From positions 62,001 to 126,000 of the forward strand of contig CAVXBV010000011.1 in the NCBI GenBank assembly GCA_963760125.1: DNA of 64,000 bases. Direction: 5' to 3'. Made by a program: the position numbers and the translations under genes. The notes beneath the pieces were generated by a model. That model ran no database searches and had not been told where the DNA came from. It was given only the letters and a program-made list of their open reading frames with translations. Within the stretch, counting starts at the first letter, position 1; each line of letters begins with the position of its first letter. The stretch is from RYN-111 sp963760125 (lineage in GTDB: Bacteria > Actinomycetota > Actinomycetes > Mycobacteriales > SCTD01). This document shows, piece after piece, positions 7,814 to 16,004 of this stretch.

Positions 7814-8524
7814 CTAGGCAGGAAGTTCGAGCGTGGTGGCGACCGCCGGCCAGAACGCGTCCGCCCACAGCTGGTGACCGCGGTCGTTGGGGTGGAAGAA
7901 GTCCGGGGCGTAGTCGCGGAACATGCCGCGCCACCCCCGCGCCTCCATCGTGGCGTGGATCGGCACGACGGTCTGGCCCCGTCGTTCCGCACGCGTCGCG
8001 ACGAGGCGACTCGCCTCCAGCGCATCGCGCTCCCAGTGCCCGTGCATGAAGTAGGGCAGGTCGGCCACCACCGTGGCCACCGGCAGAGCGTCCAGGAGGC
8101 TGCTGATCTGGGCGTCGAAGCGGCTCCGCTCGAAGTCACGGATGTCGTTCCCCCCGACGTCGAGGGTCACCAGGTCGTAGCGGGACAGGGCGTTCAGCTG
8201 GGCGACCTGCTGCTCGATCACGTCGATCACCTGCGCCCCGGAGACACTGAGGTTGATCACCTGCACCGGGCCCCCCGTGACGTGTCGCAGCCGGGCGGCC
8301 AGCAGACCGACGTAGCCATCATCCACGCGGCCCGCGCCGATGCCCTGGGCCACGGAGTCGCCGAGGGCCACGTAGACGAGACCTCCTGGATCGCCCTGAG
8401 GGTGCTGCCAGTGGGCCGCGGCCCGCTTGAGGTCGAGTCGAGATCCGGCGAACAGCTGAGCGACGCGGAACAGCCAGCTCTCGCTCGGGGACCGCTCCGG
8501 CGGGGTGCGGCGCGCATCGTTCAT
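7814..8524 (-). CDS. SGNH/GDSL-family hydrolase
   Basis: A 236-residue protein with the four SGNH blocks: GDSVAQG around residue 57 (nucleophile Ser), a block II glycine in LSVSGAQ, GGNDIR near 125 (block III Asn), and a DFFHPNDRGH block V near 210 supplying Asp and His. It should be a lipase, esterase or deacylase; the substrate is unknown. No signal peptide is evident, so it is probably cytoplasmic. ATG at 8524 follows a strong GGGAGG site, which decides this start over longer readings. It is divergent from the gene at 8597. Confidence 0.87.
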   Translation of the reverse strand: MNDARRTPPERSPSESWLFRVAQLFAGSRLDLKRAAAHWQHPQGDPGGLVYVALGDSVAQGIGAGRVDDGYVGLLAARLRHVTGGPVQVINLSVSGAQVIDVIEQQVAQLNALSRYDLVTLDVGGNDIRDFERSRFDAQISSLLDALPVATVVADLPYFMHGHWERDALEASRLVATRAERRGQTVVPIHATMEARGWRGMFRDYAPDFFHPNDRGHQLWADAFWPAVATTLELPA

Positions 8525-8596
8525 CGGGGTGACCTCCCTGGCCGCTGCGCAGTATGCGTCGTGCGGCAGGATCGACCCGACCCGACCCCGTGGGAG

Positions 8597-9142
8597 ATGA
8601 CCGTGTCCACGTCTGCTTCCGTGGCTCCACCCCTGACAGCACGTTCCGTCCTGCTCGCCGGGGCGGTGGCCGTCGTCCTGCTGGTGACCACGGTGCTGAG
8701 CGTCGTGCACCGGCCAGGCCCGCTGGACGAGGCCACGCTCGCCGATCAGCGCAACGGTCTGCTGCGGGGCGGCCCGACGGTGCCGGCCTCCGTCGCCGGA
8801 GTCGCGTTCGGAGGCCGACCGGTCGTGCTCCTGTTCGTCAGGAGGCTGCCGGCGACCGCGCCGCTGGCCGCCTACGCCGCTGATCTGCCTTCGGGGATCG
8901 ACCTCGTCGTCGTCCAGCAGGAGGACGGCGGCGAGGGGGACCTCCCGGCCGGCGCGCGACGGGTCCGTGACCTGCAGGAGGTCCTCGCCGCTGCTGTCGC
9001 GCTCCCGACGCCGAACGACGGGGGCCCCGGGGTGGGCTACGCCGTGGTCGACCCCTCCCGGACGGTGCAGTACTCCACCCTCGACCCCTCGTGGCCCACC
9101 AACGGCTTCGAGGCCGCCGTGATCGCGTCGGCGAGCCGATGA
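8597..9142 (+). CDS. Membrane-anchored cysteine-free thioredoxin-like protein of unknown function
   Basis: A 181-residue protein with one N-terminal membrane segment (about residues 17-40) followed by a soluble domain. The domain layout resembles a thioredoxin/redoxin fold: PVVLLFVRRLPATAP stands where a CxxC helix would begin, and GYAVVDPSRTVQYSTLDP resembles the late beta hairpin of such folds. The protein contains no cysteine at all, so it cannot be a thiol reductase. GTG at 8603 is an alternative start with better spacing to GGGAG. Its stop overlaps the next start (ATGA), so it probably works together with the membrane alpha/beta-hydrolase-like protein. The fold call is an inference. Confidence 0.6.
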   Translation: MTVSTSASVAPPLTARSVLLAGAVAVVLLVTTVLSVVHRPGPLDEATLADQRNGLLRGGPTVPASVAGVAFGGRPVVLLFVRRLPATAPLAAYAADLPSGIDLVVVQQEDGGEGDLPAGARRVRDLQEVLAAAVALPTPNDGGPGVGYAVVDPSRTVQYSTLDPSWPTNGFEAAVIASASR

Positions 9143-10305
9143 CGACGGCCCGCGAGCGCCTGACCGGCCGCGGCTGGAAGGCCACCTACCGACCCCTTCG
9201 GCCCGTCTCCCTGGTGGTTCAGGCCCTGCTGCTGCTGGTGGCCGAGGTCGGCCTCATCCGGGTGTACGGCTCCTACGACTCCAGCTTCCACTGGGGAGCG
9301 CACTTCCTGGTCGCCGTCATCGTCACGACGGCCTGGCTGGCGGCGTACCTCTTGCTGACTTCCCGGCCTGCGCGAGGGCAGGTGCTGCTCGTCCTGCCGG
9401 TCCACGTCTTCGCGATGTTCCCGGACCTGCTGTACCGCGGCGCGCAGGTACCGCACGCGGGATGGTCCGACCTGTTCCTCCTGCACGTGCAGGTCCACTA
9501 CCTGCCTGGCGGGGACCGCTCCTGGGTGGCGCTCGCGGCCCTGGCGATGGGGGCGTACGCCTACCTGCTGTCCCGATGGGTGGCCGCACGCACCGAGGAG
9601 GTCGACGCCGGGTTGGCCACCGGTGTCGGGATCGGCGGCGCCGCGGTCTGGCGCGCGCAACGGGATCCGGCGGCGCACCAGCTGTCCCACCGGCGGCTGG
9701 GCGGGCAGGCCACCGTGCTGTTGGTGCACGACCTCGAGGAGACCGGTGCGGCCTTCGTGGCGCTGGCCGAGCGCCTCGCCAGGACCCACGGAGTCATCGT
9801 GCCGGACCTGCTGGGCTTCGGCCGCTCCCGCGACCTGGGCACGCGGTTCGGGCTCGACGCCCAGGTCGCCGCCCTCCGACGACTGCTCACCCACGAGGAC
9901 GTGCGGGAGGTCCGCGTCGTCGGTCGCGGGTACGGCGCGCTGGTCGCCTCGGCTCTCAGCGCCGCGGACGACCGGGTGGTGGAGGTGCTGCTCCTCGACC
10001 CGCCGGACTACACCTCGGAGGAGCAGGCCGCCGAGGCACTATCCGAGCGGTCCTGGTTGGCGAGGCACGCCGTCCACGGGAGCGGCTCGGCGACCGTGGC
10101 TTGCGGCGCGATGTGCCTGCTGCGTCCGGTCGCGCGCCGGGTCACGGGACAGTCCGTTGACCTGCAGGAGCACACCTTCCCGGCCTACCGCGCCGCGCTG
10201 CGGGAGATGCTCGACCCTGCCTCGGTACGAGACGTGCTCGCGTCGTGCTGCGCTCCCGCGGAGGTCGTCGCCGACGAGGACGAGGTCGTGGCCCGGCTCG
10301 GTTGA
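9139..10305 (+). CDS. Membrane protein with inactive-looking alpha/beta-hydrolase domain
   Basis: A 388-residue protein. Residues 20-155 contain about four membrane segments (VVQALLLLVAEVGLI, FLVAVIVTTAWLAAYLLL, VLLVLPVHVFAMF, WVALAALAMGAYAYLL). From about residue 185 it shows an alpha/beta-hydrolase core: VLLVHDLEETG, VIVPDLLGFGRS and the elbow GRGYG at 262-266. The elbow serine is replaced by Gly264. The chain stops just after the strand that normally carries the catalytic Asp, so the His segment is missing too. It therefore looks like a pseudo-hydrolase, perhaps a binding or scaffold domain, coupled by ATGA overlap to the cysteine-free thioredoxin-like protein. Confidence 0.68.
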   Translation: MTTARERLTGRGWKATYRPLRPVSLVVQALLLLVAEVGLIRVYGSYDSSFHWGAHFLVAVIVTTAWLAAYLLLTSRPARGQVLLVLPVHVFAMFPDLLYRGAQVPHAGWSDLFLLHVQVHYLPGGDRSWVALAALAMGAYAYLLSRWVAARTEEVDAGLATGVGIGGAAVWRAQRDPAAHQLSHRRLGGQATVLLVHDLEETGAAFVALAERLARTHGVIVPDLLGFGRSRDLGTRFGLDAQVAALRRLLTHEDVREVRVVGRGYGALVASALSAADDRVVEVLLLDPPDYTSEEQAAEALSERSWLARHAVHGSGSATVACGAMCLLRPVARRVTGQSVDLQEHTFPAYRAALREMLDPASVRDVLASCCAPAEVVADEDEVVARLG

Positions 10306-10315
10306 GGTCCAGGCC

Positions 10316-10792
10316 TCAGGCGTCTTCGGTCGGCAGCGCGAGGGTGACCCAGTCGTGCATGCCGCCGCGGTAGTAGGCCAGCTGCGCCGCGGGGTAGCCC
10401 GCCCCGACGAGCTGGGCGAGCGCGTCGGGAGACTGCGGGCACTGCGGACCGTTGCAGAACAGGATGCTCACCGAGGACTCGTCGAGCTCGCTGCGCCGCT
10501 CCAGGACCTCGTTGTGGGGGACGTTGACCGCGCCGGGGAGGGTGCGCCCACCGAAGGAGCCGGGCACCCGGCTGTCGATGAGGGTCGCGCCCTGGGCGAG
10601 GAGCTCCATGACCTCGAGCTCGGCCACCGTGCGTACGTCGGGCACGGGGTTCAGCGGCTGGAGCTTGCCCCACGTCGTGTCGATGACGACCAGGTCCGCC
10701 TCTCCCTCGAGCGGCCACGGGACGCTGCGCGGGTCCTCGCTGCGCTCCCGGGACGCTCGGCTCATCGGCAGGTCTGCAGGGGTGGTGCTCAT
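10316..10792 (-). CDS. Rhodanese-domain protein
   Basis: A 158-residue cytoplasmic protein. A rhodanese domain covers about residues 50-150: LIDSRVPGSF is the characteristic first motif, and ILFCNGPQC holds the active-site cysteine at the expected place, followed by a GYPAAQLAYYRGGMHDW ending typical of single-domain rhodaneses. It should transfer or carry sulfane sulfur; the acceptor is unknown. The ATG at 10792 is preceded by GGAG nine bases upstream. It ends 11 bases beyond the convergent pseudo-hydrolase gene; no terminator is obvious between them. Confidence 0.85.
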   Translation of the reverse strand: MSTTPADLPMSRASRERSEDPRSVPWPLEGEADLVVIDTTWGKLQPLNPVPDVRTVAELEVMELLAQGATLIDSRVPGSFGGRTLPGAVNVPHNEVLERRSELDESSVSILFCNGPQCPQSPDALAQLVGAGYPAAQLAYYRGGMHDWVTLALPTEDA

Positions 10793-10875
10793 GGTGGTTT
10801 CTCCAGGGTGGGAATGATCCGCTGCCGTCCTCCTCCCCGAGCGCCGAGGAGGCAACCCCGAGCGGGCGATCCTCC

Positions 10876-11292
10876 ATGCAGACGGTGACCTTTCGCCCTC
10901 GAGTCCCCGTCGATGGCGGTGCAGACGATCCCGGTGACGAGAGCGACGTGCAGGCCTATCTTTCGGTGGTGTCCAAGAGAGATCGGCAAGACCGGCGAGA
11001 CGACCGAGCGTCCACCGCTGCCGGGCTCGTTGCGTCTCCGACGCCACCGCTTTCCGCGGGCCCGGCGCCCCAGTACTGGTTCAGCGCGAAGCGATACGGA
11101 TGGGGTTGGGGGCTGCCCTGCGCTCCGCAGGGCTGGGCAGTGCTTTCGGCTTTCGTCGTGACGCCGGTCGTTGCCTACCTCGTGAGTGGCGAGACCGCCG
11201 CTGTCGTCGCCGTGCTGGTTGCCACGGTTCCGCTCGTGGCGGTGGTGGCCCGCAAGGGCGAACCCCCTCGATGGCGGTGGGGCCGCTCGTGA
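10876..11292 (+). CDS. Small two-helix membrane protein, unknown function
   Basis: Not assigned to a named family. The convincing part is the last 72 residues: YWFSAKRYGWGWGLP, then two hydrophobic helices (GWAVLSAFVVTPVVAYLV and AAVVAVLVATVPLVAVVA) and a basic end. Small actinobacterial membrane proteins beginning with an aromatic K-R-Y-G-W-G-W-G-L-P segment are common, and this matches. The upstream 66 residues are polar and low in hydrophobicity, so the true start may be GTG at 10948, 10966 or 10969 rather than ATG at 10876; none has a clear ribosome site. Confidence 0.55.
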   Translation: MQTVTFRPRVPVDGGADDPGDESDVQAYLSVVSKRDRQDRRDDRASTAAGLVASPTPPLSAGPAPQYWFSAKRYGWGWGLPCAPQGWAVLSAFVVTPVVAYLVSGETAAVVAVLVATVPLVAVVARKGEPPRWRWGRS

Positions 11293-11305
11293 GCGGCCTG
11301 AGGTC

Positions 11306-11539
11306 ATGACCTACCGACCACGCGGATGGGTGCTGCTCAAACGACTTTTCGCGCTCCAGCTCCACGCGGGCACGCGCCCCAACCGGGATCCCCGCGAGTG
11401 CGCCTGGTGCGTGCCCCACAACGCGGGAGGGCACGCCTCGTGCACGGGGGTCACGGTCCGCCGTGGTCGGAAGGACTGGGCGCCTGCCGTGACCGTGCCC
11501 TGTGCCTGCGCTGAGCGTTCACACCGTCGCTTCACCTGA
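11306..11539 (+). CDS. Small cysteine-rich protein, unknown function
   Basis: A 77-residue basic protein that I do not recognise. It contains CAWCVPH, ASCTG and CAC, five cysteines and several histidines, suggesting a small zinc-binding fold. ATG at 11306 has only a weak upstream GAGG. It lies 13 bases after the small membrane-protein gene and may be co-transcribed with it. Codon positions keep the high third-position GC of real genes here, but no motif proves function. Confidence 0.45.
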   Translation: MTYRPRGWVLLKRLFALQLHAGTRPNRDPRECAWCVPHNAGGHASCTGVTVRRGRKDWAPAVTVPCACAERSHRRFT

Positions 11540-11581
11540 CGGCCACGTCGACCGCGTCGCCACCCTGGGTCGGGCTCCGGG

Positions 11582-12931
11582 TCAGCCGGTGTCGTGCCAG
11601 AGGTGGGGTGGGCCCAGGGGGTCGGGCCGGTGGGTGAGCCAGGGCAGGTGGAGGTCGTGGAGGGTCAGTCGGCCGTGGTGCCACAGGACGTGGTGTCTTC
11701 GGCACAGCAGGGTCAGGTTGTCCATGGAGGTCGCGCCGCCGTTCTGACGGCTCACGAGGTGGTGGGCGTCGCAGAACGCGGGGGGCCGGTGGCAGCCTTT
11801 CGCTGTGCAGTGCCGGTCGCGGGCAGCGAGGGCTTTGCGTTGAGCGGTGGTGATCTGGTTGGTCAGGCTCTGGAGGCTGGTCACCTGCCCCAGGGGGTCT
11901 TTGAACACGCGGGACAGGGCGCTGTCGCACAGCAGCGCGTCGACGCGGTGGCGGGGCTGCGGGCCGGTCCAGGGGCTGGTCGCGCAGTGCTCCTCCAGCT
12001 GGTGCGGGTGCACGCCGGTCGGGTGCTCTGCGGGGTTGGTCGTGGTGTCGGGGGTGAGCAGGCCGTGGGTGAGCAGGTCGTGCAGGCTCGGGCCGGTCTC
12101 ACCGATGAGCCAGCCGCCGGGCAGGACGCACACGAGCTGGGGGCGTTGTCCACCTGCCTGGGGCAGGTCCATCCATTGCAGCGCGGCGGTGAAGACCTCC
12201 ACGAGGGCGTCGGCGCGGCGTTGCCCGGCCGACCGCTTATCAGTCAGGCCGGCCCGGCGGGCGAGGGGCTCCAGGACGGTGAACAGCGCCTCCGCGTCGG
12301 CGTCGGGCAGCACGAACCGGCCACTGACCGTCCCGTCGGGATGCCGGGTGGTCTGCAGGTACCGCCGGGTCAGGGCCTTGTCGTGCTCGGCGTCCAGGGC
12401 GGGTTCGCAGTGGGTGGCGATGAGGTGCCGGACCCACTGGGCCAGGACCTCAGGGTTCATCGACGCGGCCAGCACCACCAGGGCCTCCTGGGAGGCCTCC
12501 AGGTCGGCGGCGGGGATCTTCCCGTCCAGGCGGTAGAGGACCGCGGACTGCTCGGGGCTGAGCCGACCCTCGGTGACCGCGCCGCTGATCACGGTCAGGC
12601 GCGACGCGATCTCGCACCGCCGCAGGTCCCGCCCGGCCTGACCCCCCGAGACCGTCACCGACTCGCGCCACCACACCCGCACCGGCGCGTACAGCGGAGG
12701 CGTCACCTCAGCGAGTCCGTTGGGGACGTGCGCGTTGACCTGGACCATCCCGTCACCCCGCACCTCCACCGCCGCGAGGGTCTGGTCGAGCTTTCCCTCG
12801 AGCCGACCCGACGCCGACCGCAGCGCCACGGCCAACGCCTGCAGCTGCGCGGCGGGCAGATCCCCCAGCGGCGCCCCGCAGACGGCGTCCACGACCCGGG
12901 TGAGGTCCCGCACCGCCTGCTCCGCTGACAT
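11582..12931 (-). CDS. DUF222-HNH endonuclease domain protein (13E12 repeat family)
   Basis: A 449-residue protein with a DUF222 domain over residues 5-300 and a C-terminal HNH nuclease motif near 375-430 (RDRHCTAKGC, CDAHHLV, DNLTLLCRRHH). The zinc/HNH cysteines and histidines are intact. In mycobacteria the family is the 13E12 repeat element, present in many copies, used as a phage attachment target and in some cases induced by DNA damage. Its native role is unknown; DNA repair or selfish-element functions have been considered. It appears leaderless with an SOS-like box in the promoter. No phage genes flank it. Confidence 0.9.
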   Translation of the reverse strand: MSAEQAVRDLTRVVDAVCGAPLGDLPAAQLQALAVALRSASGRLEGKLDQTLAAVEVRGDGMVQVNAHVPNGLAEVTPPLYAPVRVWWRESVTVSGGQAGRDLRRCEIASRLTVISGAVTEGRLSPEQSAVLYRLDGKIPAADLEASQEALVVLAASMNPEVLAQWVRHLIATHCEPALDAEHDKALTRRYLQTTRHPDGTVSGRFVLPDADAEALFTVLEPLARRAGLTDKRSAGQRRADALVEVFTAALQWMDLPQAGGQRPQLVCVLPGGWLIGETGPSLHDLLTHGLLTPDTTTNPAEHPTGVHPHQLEEHCATSPWTGPQPRHRVDALLCDSALSRVFKDPLGQVTSLQSLTNQITTAQRKALAARDRHCTAKGCHRPPAFCDAHHLVSRQNGGATSMDNLTLLCRRHHVLWHHGRLTLHDLHLPWLTHRPDPLGPPHLWHDTG

Positions 12932-12937
12932 GCACAG

Positions 12938-12959
12938 ATTCTAGCAGAATTTACGTTCG
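12938..12959 (-). promoter_or_regulatory. Leaderless promoter with degenerate SOS-like box of the DUF222-HNH gene
   Basis: In an AT-rich island, the minus strand reads TAGAAT (12943-12938) six bases before the ATG at 12931, which makes transcription start at the start codon. Just upstream, CGAACGTAAATTCT (12959-12946) matches the actinobacterial LexA pattern CGAAC-N4-GTTCG in the first half-site and in the TTC core of the second. It overlaps the expected -35 region, a position suited to repression. Confidence 0.5.
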
Positions 12960-13089
12960 AAAAACACCCTATGGAGAGCGAGATCGCCTACAGGACAGGC
13001 GGTTCTCGCGACGGTGGCGACCGTGGGACGGGCCTGGCAGGAGCGGCCTGCCAGAGCAGGTAGGTCTGCCCCGACCACGTGGCACGCGG

Positions 13090-13566
13090 TCAGAGCCCCA
13101 GCACGGCCAGTGCGTCGAGGGCCTCGTCCAGTGAGCGGTGCACCGGCCCGGTCAGCCAGTGCTCGACCTGCAGGTTGACGACCGACGCCGGGTTGTCACC
13201 GGCCTGCCTGAGGTCGCTGCGCCAGCCCGCGACCGGCCGCCCGAGGGCGGCAGCGAAGCCGATCTCCGCCGCCGTACCGCTGTCGACATCCACCCCGTCG
13301 AGGACCGCCAGGACCGCGTCGCAGGAGCGGATCAGCGCCTCGTTGGCGGCTCCGGCCGCGGCGTTCGCCACCCGCAGCGCCCGCACCTGATCCGGCCCCG
13401 ACAGCGCGAAGGCGTCCTCGAACAGCAGCGCCGACTCCTCCCACGGGTCCAGCGGCTCGAACCCCCTGGCGCGTACGGCGGGAAGCAGCACCTGGTCGTG
13501 GAACGCGCGGGTGGGCAGGGTGAAGCCGAGCGGACCTGCGACGTAGACCCGAGGCAGGTCAGGCAT
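13090..13566 (-). CDS. Nucleoside 2-deoxyribosyltransferase family protein
   Basis: A 158-residue single-domain protein of the nucleoside 2-deoxyribosyltransferase-like family. It starts with VYVAGPLGF (nucleotide-binding loop near residue 7) and carries DSGTAAEIGFA near residue 95, where the catalytic Glu of the family sits. Members exchange or hydrolyse the N-glycosidic bond of (deoxy)nucleosides in salvage or in clearing modified nucleotides. It overlaps the end of the upstream MFS gene by eight bases on the same strand, so the two are translationally coupled. That pairing suggests transport and turnover of a nucleoside-like compound, an inference only. Confidence 0.83.
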   Translation of the reverse strand: MPDLPRVYVAGPLGFTLPTRAFHDQVLLPAVRARGFEPLDPWEESALLFEDAFALSGPDQVRALRVANAAAGAANEALIRSCDAVLAVLDGVDVDSGTAAEIGFAAALGRPVAGWRSDLRQAGDNPASVVNLQVEHWLTGPVHRSLDEALDALAVLGL

Positions 13567-14971
13567 CGACGAGCTCCCGCGACGGACGCAGGAGCGTGCT
13601 CGCCAGGACCGTCGCCGCGACCAGCAGTCCCGCGGCCACCGCGAAGGCCAGCTGGTAGCCGGACGTCAGCGCCGCTCGCTCCGCGACTCCCTGGTCCATC
13701 AGCCCTTGAGCACGGCTGGCCGACAGGGTCGCCAGCACCGCCAGCCCCACGGCCGCGCCGGCCTCCGCCGTCGTGTTCACCAGTCCCGAGGCCAGGCCGG
13801 CGTCCTCCGGGGTCGCGTCAGCCATCGCCAAGGACATGAGGGCAGGGAAGGCCACCCCCATGCCGGCGCCGAGCAGGAACAGACCGGGGAAGACGTCCAC
13901 CAGGTAGTGCCCGTCCTCGGGAACGCGCGCAAACAGCAGCAGGCCCATGGCGGTCAGGCCCGTACCGAGGGCGAGGGTCGGCTGGGCGCCGTACCTGCCG
14001 ACGACGCGGTCGGCGAAGCGCAGGGAGATGATCGCCATGAGCATCGTCGCGGGCAGGAACGACAAGCCGATCGCCAGGGCGTCGTACGCGAGCACTCTTT
14101 GCAGGTAGAGCGAGCACAGGAAGAACATCCCGAACATGCCGGCGACCGTGAGGCCTTGCACGAGGTTGGCCCCGACGGTCGTGCGGGACCGGAACAACCG
14201 CAGGGGCATCAGGGGGGTGGTCGCGGTGGCCTGGCGCGCGACGAAGGCGCCGAGCAGCGCACCTGCGAGCAGCAGCAGGACGACGGTGAGCGGGTCTCCC
14301 AGGCCGCGCTCCGCACCAGGCCCGACGAGGGCGTAGACCGCGAGCATCAGCGACCCCGTCACCAGCACGGCGCCGGGGACGTCCGCCCCCGCGCGCACTC
14401 CCAGGCCGACGTCGGCGGGCACGACGCGCAGGACCTGGGCGATGACGACGACCCCGAGGGGGACGTTGACGAAGAAGATCCAGTGCCAGCTGACCGCCTG
14501 GGTGAGGAGGCCGCCCGCGACCAGGCCGACGGCACCGCCCGCGGAGGCGACGAAGCCGTAGACCCCGAGTGCCTTCATCTGCTCGCGCTCCTGGGGGAAG
14601 AGCGTAACGATCATGCCCAGGACGACGGCAGACGCGAGGGCCCCTCCGACGCCTTGCAGGAACCGCGCGCCGACGAGCATCTCCTTGTTCTGCGCGGCGC
14701 CGCAGAGCAGCGAGGCGACGGTGAACACGGCGAGACCGGAGACGAGCACGTTGCGCCGGCCGAGCAGGTCCCCGAGGCGGCCCGACAGCAGCAGCAGGCC
14801 CGCGAAGGCGATGAGGTAGGAGTTCACGACCCAGGCGAGACCGGCGTCGGAGAAGCCGAGGTCGGTCTGGATCGAGGGAAGGGCGACGTTCACGACGGTG
14901 ACGTCGAGCACGATCATCAGCATGCCGCCGCACAGGACGTACAGCGCCAGCTGGCGAGAGCGGTCGGTCAT
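13559..14971 (-). CDS. DHA2-type MFS drug-efflux transporter
   Basis: A 470-residue inner-membrane protein with about 14 hydrophobic segments, the DHA2 (EmrB/QacA) layout. Motif D1 is seen as LDVTVVNVALPSI in helix 1, motif A as GRLGDLLGRRNVL between helices 2 and 3, and a motif C-like glycine-rich segment in helix 5. It should be a proton-driven exporter of hydrophobic compounds. The start at 14971 gives the standard N-terminus; longer frames reach into the divergent stress-protein region. It leads the coupled deoxyribosyltransferase gene. Divergent promoters for this gene and the universal stress protein share the 94-base gap. Confidence 0.9.
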   Translation of the reverse strand: MTDRSRQLALYVLCGGMLMIVLDVTVVNVALPSIQTDLGFSDAGLAWVVNSYLIAFAGLLLLSGRLGDLLGRRNVLVSGLAVFTVASLLCGAAQNKEMLVGARFLQGVGGALASAVVLGMIVTLFPQEREQMKALGVYGFVASAGGAVGLVAGGLLTQAVSWHWIFFVNVPLGVVVIAQVLRVVPADVGLGVRAGADVPGAVLVTGSLMLAVYALVGPGAERGLGDPLTVVLLLLAGALLGAFVARQATATTPLMPLRLFRSRTTVGANLVQGLTVAGMFGMFFLCSLYLQRVLAYDALAIGLSFLPATMLMAIISLRFADRVVGRYGAQPTLALGTGLTAMGLLLFARVPEDGHYLVDVFPGLFLLGAGMGVAFPALMSLAMADATPEDAGLASGLVNTTAEAGAAVGLAVLATLSASRAQGLMDQGVAERAALTSGYQLAFAVAAGLLVAATVLASTLLRPSRELVDA

Positions 14972-15065
14972 GCCTGCAGTCTCCACGAAACGGGTCGAGG
15001 GACCTCCGGCCCTGGTCAGACGGACCGAAAGACGACACGGTAGGACGGACCTGAGGAGGTACGTC

Positions 15066-15995
15066 ATGACGAAGGTGCTGGTTGGTGTCGACGGCTCACC
15101 GGTCTGCCGACGGGCCCTGGTGTGGGCGCTCGGTGAGGCCGCCGCAGGCGGCGGGTCGGTCGTCGCCCTGCACGCGTGGCGCCCCCTGGTGACCGTCGGG
15201 GGGTGGAACGGGCTCGGCGCCGAGGTCCTCTCGAGCGAGGAGGGCGCCGACCGCGGCGCCCAGGGACTGCTCGAGGCCGAGGTCGCCCAGGCCCGGACCT
15301 CGTCACCGCACGACACGGTCGCGATCGACCTGTCGGTGGTGGTCGGTGACCCCGGCCAGCAGCTCGTCGCCGCCGCCGACGACGCCGACCTGGTCGTCGT
15401 CGGTCAGCGCGGGCACGGGGCCCTGCTGAGCGCCCTGCTCGGGTCGACGACGGGCTACGTCCTGCACCACTCACCGTGCCCCGTGGTGGTGCTGCCCCGC
15501 GAGGAGGCCGACCAGGGCACGAAGCGGATCGTCGTGGGCGTCGACGGCTCCGAGCCCTCCCGCGCCGCCCTCCGCTGGGCCGCGGACCACGCCCGGCGCG
15601 ACGGCGTCCCGCTGATCGCGGCCCACGCCTGGGCGTTCGCCGCTCCGCCGTACGTCCCCATGGGGGGAGTCGCCTTCGACGCGCTGCCGCTCGGCGCGCC
15701 GCCGCCGGCGCTCGACGTCGACCAGGACGAGCAGCAGGCGAGGATCGCCGGCTGGCTGCACAGCGAAGTGGAGACGTGCCTGCCGGACCGGCACGGTCTC
15801 GACCTCACCGAACGCGTTCTGGTGGGGACGAGCTCGGCGGCGCTCCTGGAGGAAGCGGGACCGCAGGACCTGCTGGTCCTCGGTTCTCGGGGCCGCGGTG
15901 GCTTCTCCGAGCTGCTGCTCGGATCCGTGGCTCACCAGTGCGCCCATCACGCCGACGGCCCCGTCGTCGTGGTCCCTGCGGCGGCGGTGGAGTGA
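15066..15995 (+). CDS. Tandem universal stress protein
   Basis: A 309-residue cytoplasmic protein made of two UspA domains, about residues 1-145 and 155-305. Each has the ATP-binding signature: VGVDGSP at the start and GQRGHGALLSALLGSTT in domain 1; VGVDGSEPS and GSRGRGGFSELLLGSV in domain 2. Such tandem Usp proteins bind ATP and appear under hypoxia, stress or stationary phase in actinobacteria. The ATG follows GAGGAGGT at good spacing. It is divergent from the MFS gene. Confidence 0.93.
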   Translation: MTKVLVGVDGSPVCRRALVWALGEAAAGGGSVVALHAWRPLVTVGGWNGLGAEVLSSEEGADRGAQGLLEAEVAQARTSSPHDTVAIDLSVVVGDPGQQLVAAADDADLVVVGQRGHGALLSALLGSTTGYVLHHSPCPVVVLPREEADQGTKRIVVGVDGSEPSRAALRWAADHARRDGVPLIAAHAWAFAAPPYVPMGGVAFDALPLGAPPPALDVDQDEQQARIAGWLHSEVETCLPDRHGLDLTERVLVGTSSAALLEEAGPQDLLVLGSRGRGGFSELLLGSVAHQCAHHADGPVVVVPAAAVE

Positions 15996-16004
15996 CCCGT
16001 TCGC

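Noticed and set aside
9139..10305. Active alpha/beta hydrolase
   Set aside because: The elbow has Gly instead of Ser, and the C-terminal His segment is missing.
11582..13089. Prophage or integration site at the DUF222-HNH gene
   Set aside because: No integrase, structural phage genes or attachment duplications nearby.
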